Shown: positions 1-6,612 of the stretch, piece after piece
Layout of the letters: each line of letters begins with the position of its first letter
Position numbering within the stretch: the first letter of the stretch is position 1
Origin: Phenylobacterium sp.
GTDB taxonomy: Bacteria; Pseudomonadota; Alphaproteobacteria; Caulobacterales; Caulobacteraceae
NCBI GenBank assembly: GCA_019264505.1
Contig: JAHUZY010000196.1
Location: 1 to 7,295 of the forward strand
Length of the DNA stretch: 7,295 nucleotides
Direction: 5' to 3'
Made by a program: the position numbers and the translations under genes
Notes under the pieces: model-generated
What the model was told of the DNA's origin: nothing
The model's input: the letters and a program-made list of their open reading frames with translations, nothing else
The model's database searches: none

Positions 1-3000
1 TACCAATAGCGGCTGTAGGGCGTGTAGAGCTCGCCCAGGTAGCCGTCCGAGGCCAGTGGCGGCTTCTCGTCGGTCAGGTTGCGCACCCCAACGCGCAGGC
101 GGGTATCGGCCGCCATGCCATCGGTGAACTCGTACTGACCATAGAGATTGGCGGTCAGCTGGCTGTCGATGATCCAGGGATCGCCGGCCGCGTCGATCAG
201 GCCGAAGTCCTGAACATCGCCCACATACTGGGTGAAGGCCCCCAGGGTGAACTGCTCGTAGCGCCAGGTGGCCGAGGCCGACCATTTCCAGTCCGGACGA
301 CCTTCGTCGCGGATCAGGTCGCCACCACCGGCGATGTTGACGCCGGGATTGATGGCGCCGGCCGCCTGGGCGTCCAGGAGCTCCTGAATGGCCGGAGACG
401 GCTGGCGGTAGAACTTCATCAGATGGGCGGCGTTGAAGCTGGCCGAGAAGTCGCCGAACCGCGTGCCATTCAGGCTCCAGGCCACGCCGATGTCGAGGCC
501 GCGAGCCTCCTGCGGCAGCAGGTTCTGGTACTGGTCGTTGACGAACAGCACCTGACCCACGGGAGTGAGGTTGGTGCCGGCGAAGGCGGCCACGTCATCG
601 GCGGTGGGCGCCGCACGGATCACGTCGGGATTGCTGGTTCCCTGGGTGCGCAGCAGGTAGTCGAGGATCAGGGCGTTGCCCTCGCCGAACAGGCCGACGA
701 TGCCCTCCTGCTTCACCCGCCAGTAGTCGACGGTGAAGATGAAATTCCCGACTTCCGGCGGCAGGAACTGGGGTTCGAAGACGACCCCTGCCCCCCAGGT
801 CTCGGATTCTTCGGGCTTCAGGTCCTGGTTGCCAGCCCGCTGCGCGGTGGTGGCGCCCGACCGCGAACAGGCCGCAAAGTTGGCGATGCGCCCGGCCCGC
901 AGATCCGCCTCGCAGCGGATGAAGTCGGTACGGGTGTTGGAGCGGGTCACCAGGGTGGCGTTGACCTGCTCCAGGTTGGGCGCCTTGAAGCCTTGGGCCC
1001 AGGAGCCGCGGAAGCGCAGACCATCGAATACATCCCAGGCCACCGCGACCTTGGGCTTGGCGACAGAGCCGGCGTCGCTGAAGTCTTCGAAGCGGCCGGC
1101 CAGCTGCATCTCCACGCTCTGGACGAGCGGGATGTTCATTTCCGGCGAGATCACCGGCACGGCGAACTCGATGAAGCCGGAGGCGACGGTCCGCGAGCCG
1201 CTGGTGTCCGGCGACGGGCTGGTGCCGATCAGGTCGCCCGTATAGGCCGTCCCGGTCACCGCGTCGGTGAAGTTGATCGTGCCGTCCACGCGGCCGTCAC
1301 GGTCATCCTTCTGGGTCTCGCGACGATATTCCAAGCCAACCGCCATGCCGACGTCGCCGCCCGGCAGGGTGAAGAGGTCCGGCCGCGAGACCTTGAAGTC
1401 CGCCAGGGCCAGCGAGCTGGTGTTGCGGCGGACCGTCTTGATCCGGATGGCGTCCAGGGCCGCCTGGCTGCTCGGCGCATTATCGGCGAGGCTGGTGTTC
1501 TGCAGGTTGGCCCCGTTGAAGGGGTTGTAGGCGTCCGGCGTCGACAGGGAGAGCTGGCGCTGCAGGAGCGTGGCGCTGATGCCGTCCGAGACATCCTCGA
1601 CCTCAGCCTTCGAGTAGAGGATCGCGCCTTCCCAGTTGAAGCCGAACCGCTCGCCCCGCAGGCCGGCCAGGGCCCGCCACTGGGAGTTCTCCACATCCAC
1701 CGAGGTCGGCCCGGCGTCGGAGAAGTTGTAGGTGCGGATGGTCACATCCCGGCCGCTCGCCGGGGCGTCGATGCCCGACAGACGGTTCGGATTGACAGCC
1801 CCATTGGCGAAGGTCGTGGGGCCGAACGGGTTGTAGTAGCTCGAGGCCGGCATGGTGATCGGCATCGAAGACAGGGTGCCGGTGGAGGTCTGCAGGCTCT
1901 TGGTGGTGGCGGTGTAGTAGCCCAGCTCGCCAAAGCCCGTGATCTCGTCGGTCAGGTCGTAGTTGCCGGTGAGGAACAGGTTCACCCGCTCCACCTCGGG
2001 GATCACCGTGGTGTTGTAGGCCGCCGGCGAGTCGAAGCGCAGGTCGCGGTCGACGCCGGCCGTGGCGATGGCCCCGTCATCCAGGCACAGCCCGCCGCTG
2101 GTGGGCGTCGCGCAGCCGGTGAAGGTGGTCGGCTGGACGTGGAAGAAGCCCGCCGTCGACGTCACCAGGGCGCCGTTGCGCCGGACGGGACCGCTGGCCT
2201 GGAAATAGCCCCATGGGGTGACGGTGCTGCGGGCGTCCAGGGAGGTGGCGCCGTCAAAACGCGTGCCGGCGAACAGCGGCCGGCGGTCCAGGGAGGCGGT
2301 ATAGTCCTGGTCCAGGGCGTCCAGGGCGGTGCGGTCGGTGTAGCTGGCGAACAGCGTGACATTGCCGCGGTCGAAATTGCGGCCGAACAGGGCCGACAGA
2401 TCGGTCTGGCGCAGGCCCGTGCCCTCGGCGCCGCCGTACTGGGCGTCCAGGGTCAGACCGTCATAGTCGGTGCGCAGCACCGTGTTGACGACGCCGGCCA
2501 CCGCGTCCGAGCCATAGAGCGCCGCCGCACCGTCGCGCAGCACTTCCAGGCGCTGGAGACCGTTCACGGGGATGGCGTTGGTGTTGTAGGTCAGAACCGG
2601 GACAAGATTCTCATCGGCGCGGCTGGACGGGTGGGTCACCACCCGGCGGCCATTCAGCAGGACCAGCGTATTGCCGACCCCCAGATTGCGCAGGTTCACC
2701 GAGCCCACATCGCCGCGGGCGCTGTTGCTGGAATTGGGCAGGTAGCTGGAGTTGAAGCTCACATCGCCCATCTGCGGGATGGAGCGGAACAGCTCGTCGC
2801 CCGAGGCGGCCGCGACGGCCTGCAGCTCGTCCTGGCCGAGCACGGTGACGGGCACGGCGTCAGTAATCCGCGACCCCTGCACCTGCGACCCGACGACGAT
2901 GATCTCGTCCACCGTGGTTTCGGCGGTCTGGGCGAAGGCTCCGCCGGCGCCGAGCGCGCAGAGCATGGTCGTCCCGAGCAGACCGCGCCGCCCCCAGTTG

Positions 3001-3011
3001 GTGATGTTCAT
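1..3011 (-). CDS. TonB-dependent outer-membrane receptor (C-terminus cut by window edge)
   Basis: Outer-membrane beta-barrel that would import a ligand using TonB/ExbBD energy. Reading from the ATG at 3011 the frame stays open for 1003 codons to the window edge. Residues 1-27 form a signal peptide (RR, then a hydrophobic stretch, ending AFA before QT). A TonB-box-like segment with VDEIIVVGS lies at about 34-42. The plug domain spans about 50-182, with VNLRNLGVGNTLVLLNGRRV at 105-124 and LEVLRDGAAALYGSDAVAGV at 155-174, both typical of the family. The barrel shows the usual GSWAQGFKAPNLEQ and YWRVKQEGIVGLFG segments, and near the end VRNLTDEKPPL and SRYW. Family proteins normally finish about ten residues after this point, so only the last strand is missing. 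An AAGGGG ribosome site (3018-3023) lies 6 bases before the ATG and supports this start. Substrate is unknown; the neighbouring exported amidohydrolase may act on the same ligand (inference). Family assignment is secure. Confidence 0.95.
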   Translation of the reverse strand, partial: MNITNWGRRGLLGTTMLCALGAGGAFAQTAETTVDEIIVVGSQVQGSRITDAVPVTVLGQDELQAVAAASGDELFRSIPQMGDVSFNSSYLPNSSNSARGDVGSVNLRNLGVGNTLVLLNGRRVVTHPSSRADENLVPVLTYNTNAIPVNGLQRLEVLRDGAAALYGSDAVAGVVNTVLRTDYDGLTLDAQYGGAEGTGLRQTDLSALFGRNFDRGNVTLFASYTDRTALDALDQDYTASLDRRPLFAGTRFDGATSLDARSTVTPWGYFQASGPVRRNGALVTSTAGFFHVQPTTFTGCATPTSGGLCLDDGAIATAGVDRDLRFDSPAAYNTTVIPEVERVNLFLTGNYDLTDEITGFGELGYYTATTKSLQTSTGTLSSMPITMPASSYYNPFGPTTFANGAVNPNRLSGIDAPASGRDVTIRTYNFSDAGPTSVDVENSQWRALAGLRGERFGFNWEGAILYSKAEVEDVSDGISATLLQRQLSLSTPDAYNPFNGANLQNTSLADNAPSSQAALDAIRIKTVRRNTSSLALADFKVSRPDLFTLPGGDVGMAVGLEYRRETQKDDRDGRVDGTINFTDAVTGTAYTGDLIGTSPSPDTSGSRTVASGFIEFAVPVISPEMNIPLVQSVEMQLAGRFEDFSDAGSVAKPKVAVAWDVFDGLRFRGSWAQGFKAPNLEQVNATLVTRSNTRTDFIRCEADLRAGRIANFAACSRSGATTAQRAGNQDLKPEESETWGAGVVFEPQFLPPEVGNFIFTVDYWRVKQEGIVGLFGEGNALILDYLLRTQGTSNPDVIRAAPTADDVAAFAGTNLTPVGQVLFVNDQYQNLLPQEARGLDIGVAWSLNGTRFGDFSASFNAAHLMKFYRQPSPAIQELLDAQAAGAINPGVNIAGGGDLIRDEGRPDWKWSASATWRYEQFTLGAFTQYVGDVQDFGLIDAAGDPWIIDSQLTANLYGQYEFTDGMAADTRLRVGVRNLTDEKPPLASDGYLGELYTPYSRYW

Positions 3012-3194
3012 GCTGATCCCCTTTTGATCCTGACCCGAAGACCGACGTTTTCCCGGTTCTCCAGATCCTCTCGGCCGAATAGACGGCAGGCCCGGTGTAG
3101 CGTCGTTATACGGCGCTGGCCGACACACTTTCGCCACACGGCCGCAAAAAGGGGCAATTCACGCTCAATTTCGCAGCTTTTCGGTCGGTTCGGG

Positions 3195-3220
3195 ACAGAT
3201 TTCGCCGATCGGCGCTCTGT
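3195..3220 (-). other. Stem-loop between the amidohydrolase and receptor genes
   Basis: A 12-base perfect palindrome (CGCCGATCGGCG, 3203-3214) is flanked by a second pair of arms, ACAGA (3195-3199) and TCTGT (3216-3220). It can fold as a 5-bp outer stem, a small internal loop, a 4-bp GC stem and a GATC loop. It starts about 10 bases after the amidohydrolase stop on the minus strand. There is no T-run after it, so a classical intrinsic terminator is doubtful. It could be an mRNA 3'-end structure, a weak terminator or a binding site upstream of the receptor gene. Confidence 0.35.
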
Positions 3221-3229
3221 GATCAGCGA

Positions 3230-5029
3230 TCAGTAGAACCTGACGTCGTCCACCTCGAGCCACAGAGTCTCACCGGCGTCCCGACCACCGCCGAACTGGA
3301 CTTCCAGCAGGTCGCTGGCCGTCCAGGGCGTCTCAGCCCGCCGCCAGCCTGGCGCAGGCCGCAGATCCGAGAAGGGCACGGTGAAGCTGGCCCACTCGGG
3401 ACCCGCCTGAACCTCGGTCTGCCACCAGCCGCCCACGGTGCGAATCATCACCCGGTAGGGGCCGCCGTCTCCCCGCAGGCCAAAGGCGAGGCCCTTGAAG
3501 GCGCGGGCGTCGACCGGTTGGACCGACCCGCGGCTGAGCGGGAGGATGACGCCGGTATGAGGGTCTTCCTTGACCGACATCCTTGCGGCCAGGCGCAGGG
3601 CGTTGTCGCCATCCGCCTCAGGCGCCACGAGGCTGATCAGCACGCTGCGATCCATGCCGCCGTCGGTGTCCTGAACCCGCAGGGCGCCGGCGGCCGTGCG
3701 GCCCGGCGCGCCTTCGAAGTCGTCGATCAGAGCCTGGGCGGGCGCCGGCGCCATGGTCATCTGGCTGTTGGCCGCCGGCAGGGCGACCCCTGGCCCCACC
3801 ACCTGGCGACCGTCGATGAAGACCCGCTCAGTCTTGCGGACGTCGGAGATGTTGCTCCAGGGCGCGCCGTCGATCAGCACCAGGTCGGCGCGCTTACCGA
3901 CCTCGATGGTGCCGCGATCGTCCAGAACGCCCATGGCGCGGGCGCTGTTGGCGGTGGCGACCATCAGGGCCTCCACCGGCGTGAAACCAGCCTGAACCAG
4001 CAGCTCCATCTCATGCAGGGTGGCGACCCCGTGCGGCGTGCCGGGCATGCCGGCGTCGGTGCCGAGCGCCACCAGAACGCCCGCATCATGCAGCGCCTTC
4101 ACATTGCGCAGGGCGTACTGGAACTTGGCGTTTGACTGAACGAAGCGAGGATTGTTCAGGTCGTCCGGCGGGGACTGGCCGGGCTTCACCGGCTCGTAGA
4201 CCGCAAGCGTCGGGGCGTAGGCCGTGCCCGCCGCCTTCATCAGGTCGATGACCTCCTGGTCCACCGGCCCGTCTTGTAGGCTGTGAACGATGATATCCAC
4301 CCCGGCCCGGGCGGCGACCTTGCCGCGCGCCACCGTCACGGTGTGGGTGACCACCTTCAGGTCGTTCTTGTGCGCTTCGTCCACCAGGGCGCTCAGCGTG
4401 CCCACATCCATCGAGGTGTTGTCGGCCGAGAGGCCGTAGCGCCAGCCGTCGGCGAAGGCCTTGATGAGGTCCGGCGCATAGGGAACCAACCGGCGGACCT
4501 CGTGGCGGGCGCCATCGGGGGTGTTGACCCACTTGGTGGTGGTCGTGTCGCCCCAGTCAGCCCCGTGGCCGCCGGGCGTGCTCATCCGCGCCGTCAGGTT
4601 CACATGCGGCGAGGCCAGCTGCGACAGCCAGCGGCGCCGGGGCTCGTAGGATTCCGGCGGCTGGTGAAAGTCGTTCACCGTGGTGACGCCCGCCTGCACA
4701 TAGGCCGTGGCGATGGCCGGCGTCTGATAGGGCGCGCCGTTGGGCGTCCAGTGGGTATGGACGTCGAAGAAGCCCGGGGTCAGGGCCTTGCCGCGAGCGT
4801 CGATAGTCACCGCGCCAGCCGGCAGGGTCAGGCCGGCGCCGATGGCGGCGATCCGCCCATCCTGGATCAGCACGTCGGCCGTCCGCGGCGCCGCGCCCGT
4901 GGCGTCAAAAAGGGTGGCGCCGACGATGGCCACGGTCTCTGCATTCGCCGGGGCGCTGGCCGCGCCGCTCGCCAGGGTGAAGCCGACGGCGGCTACAGCC
5001 AGAGACTTGAAGATGGGTTGGATGCTCAC
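3230..5029 (-). CDS. Exported metal-dependent amidohydrolase with C-terminal CIA30-like domain
   Basis: Probable periplasmic hydrolase of the amidohydrolase superfamily (imidazolonepropionase / Xaa-Pro dipeptidase-like branch), 599 aa from the chosen GTG. Residues 1-30 are a signal peptide ending PANA before ETVAIVGATLFD. The N-terminal beta-sandwich leads to the metal motif FFDVHTHW (H91, H93). Other ligand candidates are K190 in DLIKAFADGW (possible carboxylated lysine), H229 in VVTHTV, H249 in IIVHS and D325 in ALGTDAGMP, so the active site looks complete. The barrel closes with the typical GTIEVGKRADLVLIDG at 372-387. From about 433 (LIDDFEG) to the end (LEVDDVRFY) the protein resembles the CIA30 / galactose-binding-like fold. 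An in-frame GTG at 5158 would add 43 residues, but these lie across a strong hairpin and push the signal peptide inside, so I prefer 5029 despite a weak ribosome site. The substrate cannot be read from sequence; peptide-like or cyclic amides are possible. The receptor gene follows on the same strand. Confidence 0.88.
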   Translation of the reverse strand: MSIQPIFKSLAVAAVGFTLASGAASAPANAETVAIVGATLFDATGAAPRTADVLIQDGRIAAIGAGLTLPAGAVTIDARGKALTPGFFDVHTHWTPNGAPYQTPAIATAYVQAGVTTVNDFHQPPESYEPRRRWLSQLASPHVNLTARMSTPGGHGADWGDTTTTKWVNTPDGARHEVRRLVPYAPDLIKAFADGWRYGLSADNTSMDVGTLSALVDEAHKNDLKVVTHTVTVARGKVAARAGVDIIVHSLQDGPVDQEVIDLMKAAGTAYAPTLAVYEPVKPGQSPPDDLNNPRFVQSNAKFQYALRNVKALHDAGVLVALGTDAGMPGTPHGVATLHEMELLVQAGFTPVEALMVATANSARAMGVLDDRGTIEVGKRADLVLIDGAPWSNISDVRKTERVFIDGRQVVGPGVALPAANSQMTMAPAPAQALIDDFEGAPGRTAAGALRVQDTDGGMDRSVLISLVAPEADGDNALRLAARMSVKEDPHTGVILPLSRGSVQPVDARAFKGLAFGLRGDGGPYRVMIRTVGGWWQTEVQAGPEWASFTVPFSDLRPAPGWRRAETPWTASDLLEVQFGGGRDAGETLWLEVDDVRFY

Positions 5030-5109
5030 GAAACGCGCCCCGCACACTTGGTCGCCGCCTGCGATGCGGCGTCTGTCGCTTAACCCAGGCACAGGACTGA
5101 ATCCAGAAA

Positions 5110-5148
5110 CGGCGGCGTGAGGGCGCATTTCCCGCCCACACGCCGCCG
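5110..5148 (-). terminator. Long GC-rich hairpin, probable terminator after the universal stress gene
   Basis: Perfect 10-base arms CGGCGGCGTG (5110-5119) and CACGCCGCCG (5139-5148) enclose a second perfect 5-base pair GGGCG (5121-5125) / CGCCC (5133-5137). The two stems are separated by a single opposed mismatch (5120 against 5138), and the loop is 7 bases. On the minus strand the hairpin begins 13 bases after the universal stress protein stop and is followed by TTTC, a weak U-tract. That position and strength fit a transcription terminator separating this gene from the downstream amidohydrolase. The short U-tract means it could instead be a 3'-end stabilising structure. Confidence 0.65.
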
Positions 5149-5161
5149 AAAGCGGCACTTG

Positions 5162-6010
5162 TCAGTGGGCGAGCAGCACCGGGACCGGCGGCGACTCCAG
5201 CACGCTGCGGGTGGCGCCCCCCAGGACGAACTCCCTGGCCCGGGAGTGACCGAAGGCTCCCATGACCAGGAGGTCGGCTTCGGTCCGCAAGGCGACATGG
5301 TCAAGGACCGAACCAATCTTCGCCCCGGCGGAATCGAACTCCATGGCCTCGGCCTTGACCCCGTGACGGGCGAGGTGGCGAAGCAGGTCCTGCGGGGCGC
5401 CCGGCCTGGCCGTCGCCTTTTCATTGAGCACAGTCAGGACGACCACCTTGCGGGCCGAGGTCAGGGCAGGAAGCGCCGCGGCGACGGCGGCGGCGGCTGA
5501 TCGGCTGGCGTCCCATGCGACCAGTACGGTTCCAAGACCCGTCTGGGTGGGCCGGGCCTCGTTGGGTCGGAAAATTACGACGGGTCGGCCCGAGGCGAAG
5601 ATCATCGCCTCCGCCACCCCCTGATGGGCGGCCGATTCACGGGCATACGGGATGACGCAGAGATCCCGGGTCCGGGCGAACTGGGCGGTGAGTTCCGGGA
5701 TCTGGAACACTTCGGCCTCGGGGGACAGGCGGCCGCCGAACACCCCCAGCGCCGTGGCGTGTTGCTCGAACTGATCGAGCAGGCGCGCGGCGTTCTGGCG
5801 ACTGCGCCCCTCCTCCGCCCGGGCCATATCGCCGAGGTTGAGGGCGAAATCGGCCAGGCGATTGGTCTTCAGCGGGATCGAGACCTGGGGAACCAGAGCG
5901 GTGACCTGTTCGCCGAGCGCCGCGCACAGACGGACGCCCTGCTCCAGCGCCAGGTCCGACGTGGGATCAGGATAGGACTCAAGATGGAGAAGGATGTCTT
6001 TGTAAGGCAT
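5162..6010 (-). CDS. Universal stress protein, tandem UspA domains
   Basis: Cytosolic stress protein of 282 aa with two Usp folds, the usual length for the two-domain type. The N-terminal half (about 1-150) begins KDILLHLESYPD and ends with a degenerate PVVIFRPN strand; it shows no recognisable nucleotide loop. The C-terminal half (about 158-282) begins GTVLVAWDASRSA and carries a G251-x2-G254-x9-G264 loop in LLVMGAFGHSRAREFVLGG, then PVPVLL. The residue after G264 is glycine rather than the serine or threonine of ATP-binding Usp proteins, a pattern I associate with alphaproteobacterial members, so ATP binding is uncertain. The ATG at 6010 has GGAG (6018-6021) seven bases upstream; in-frame starts further upstream at 6031 and 6067 lack such a site. 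The gene follows the DUF883-type gene by 99 bases on the same strand and is closed by a strong hairpin, suggesting a two-gene unit. It may be driven by the FNR/FixK-type box upstream of the first gene (inference). Confidence 0.93.
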   Translation of the reverse strand: MPYKDILLHLESYPDPTSDLALEQGVRLCAALGEQVTALVPQVSIPLKTNRLADFALNLGDMARAEEGRSRQNAARLLDQFEQHATALGVFGGRLSPEAEVFQIPELTAQFARTRDLCVIPYARESAAHQGVAEAMIFASGRPVVIFRPNEARPTQTGLGTVLVAWDASRSAAAAVAAALPALTSARKVVVLTVLNEKATARPGAPQDLLRHLARHGVKAEAMEFDSAGAKIGSVLDHVALRTEADLLVMGAFGHSRAREFVLGGATRSVLESPPVPVLLAH

Positions 6011-6109
6011 GGATAATCTCCATTGAAACATGGCGGCGCCCGCCCTCGCGATCTCCAGGATCGTCACGGGCAGGCGCGGTGTCGACGAGCCGACGGGGTC
6101 CCTGCTCGC

Positions 6110-6436
6110 TCAGGACTTCTTGCGGCGCTCAGCCACCAGCAGGCTGATCAGCAGGGCGGCGGCGGTCAAGGCGGCGCCGGCCGAGACGATCGGGTGATCC
6201 TTCACCTCCTGGACAGCCTTGTCGGCCATGGCCTTGGCGGGCTTGGCCTTTTCAGACAGGGCGTCGGCGGCCTTGCGCACCGCCACGGCGGCCTTGGCGA
6301 TGGCGTCCTCGCTCTCCTCCGAGAGGCTTTCGGCGGCCGATCGCAGGGCGCGGGCGACATCCTCGAGGGTCTCGTCGATGTTCTCCCGCAGATCCTTGAC
6401 GTCTTCGCGGAGGTCTTTGCTGATGGACTTCGACAT
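6110..6436 (-). CDS. ElaB/YqjD/DUF883-type membrane-anchored helical protein
   Basis: Small protein of 108 aa. Residues 1-80 are highly charged and helical, with regularly spaced hydrophobics (DLREDVKDLRENIDETLEDV at 8-27, then Ala/Glu/Lys-rich repeats), consistent with an amphipathic or coiled-coil helix. Residues 83-101 (from IVSAGAAL to ISLLV) form one membrane segment, followed by the basic tail ERRKKS. This helix / DHP / single C-terminal membrane segment / basic end layout matches the ElaB/YqjD/DUF883 family. Escherichia coli members of that family are inner-membrane tail-anchored proteins linked to ribosome association and stationary phase or stress. The ATG at 6436 has an excellent AAGGAG (6444-6449) seven bases upstream, so an in-frame ATG at 6466 is rejected. 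It is the first gene of a probable unit with the universal stress gene and is divergent from the OmpW gene. An FNR/FixK-type dyad is centred about 63 bases before the start. The exact role is unknown. Confidence 0.85.
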   Translation of the reverse strand: MSKSISKDLREDVKDLRENIDETLEDVARALRSAAESLSEESEDAIAKAAVAVRKAADALSEKAKPAKAMADKAVQEVKDHPIVSAGAALTAAALLISLLVAERRKKS

Positions 6437-6492
6437 GGGGCGGCTCCTTGGGGTTGCGGGCCTCATCTGGCGCCCTTTCCCCGGGCGACGCC

Positions 6493-6506
6493 TTGACCCG
6501 TATCAA
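6493..6506. promoter_or_regulatory. FNR/FixK-type box 1 (serving the DUF883-USP side)
   Basis: The sequence TTGACCCGTATCAA fits the TTGAT-N4-ATCAA consensus of FNR/FixK/Anr regulators with one mismatch; both TTGA and TCAA half-sites are exact. Its centre is about 63 bases upstream of the DUF883-type ATG on the minus strand. If it acts at the usual -41.5 position, transcription would begin near 6458 and leave a leader of about 22 bases carrying the AAGGAG site. No convincing -10 is visible. Which protein binds is not shown by the sequence. Confidence 0.6.
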
Positions 6507-6527
6507 ACCCCAGCAAGCGGCCCTGTC

Positions 6528-6541
6528 GCTCAAGCTTGAGC
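6528..6541. repeat. 14-bp perfect palindrome overlapping box 2
   Basis: GCTCAAGCTTGAGC is fully self-complementary. Its right half shares the TTGA at 6536-6539 with the FNR/FixK-type box that follows, giving three TCAA/TTGA half-sites in a row (6530-6533, 6536-6539, 6546-6549). It may be a second operator, a competing site, or coincidence. The central spacing (TCAA-N2-TTGA, half-sites pointing outward) is not the FNR arrangement. Confidence 0.45.
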
Positions 6542-6549
6542 CAGATCAA
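6536..6549. promoter_or_regulatory. FNR/FixK-type box 2 (serving the ompW side)
   Basis: TTGAGCCAGATCAA fits TTGAT-N4-ATCAA with one mismatch. The symmetry extends one base on each side (C at 6535, G at 6550). The centre is about 70 bases before the ompW ATG. Placed at -41.5, transcription would start near 6584 with a leader of about 29 bases. OmpW-family genes are known targets of oxygen regulators elsewhere (FNR for E. coli ompW, Anr for Pseudomonas aeruginosa oprG), which supports the assignment. The -10 region is not obvious. Confidence 0.62.
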
Positions 6550-6612
6550 GGATGGCCTCAGCGGGCAGGCGCATCACGCGGCCACGGTCATACCGTCAAT
6601 AAGGGGATAGTC

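Noticed and set aside
2220..2460. Repeated GCGTCCAGGG-like motifs inside the receptor gene
   Set aside because: They encode recurring Leu-Asp-Ala with the preferred codons CTG GAC GC; codon bias explains them, not a repeat element.
3012..3229. Sigma-70-like or ECF promoter for the receptor gene
   Set aside because: TATAAC- and GCTACACC-like strings occur on the minus strand, but none has a matching -35 at a proper distance.
423..3236. A 937-codon open frame on the plus strand
   Set aside because: It lies antisense to the TonB receptor, which has a signal peptide, plug and barrel motifs and a ribosome site. The plus-strand product is low-complexity Gly/Arg/Ala/Val-rich with no recognisable domain, as expected for a mirror frame of GC-rich codons.
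3518..5083. Plus-strand open frames of 205 and 266 codons opposite the amidohydrolase
   Set aside because: Mirror frames of a well-supported enzyme gene; no family motif, and composition biased to Arg/Gly/His/Val.
5030..5158. Longer amidohydrolase starting at GTG 5158 (or ATG 5128)
   Set aside because: The extra residues span the strong hairpin at 5110-5148, have no family resemblance and would bury the signal peptide.
6049..6063. Small dyad CGATC-N5-GATCG upstream of the universal stress gene
   Set aside because: Five-base arms at this base composition are expected by chance, and nothing else supports an operator here.
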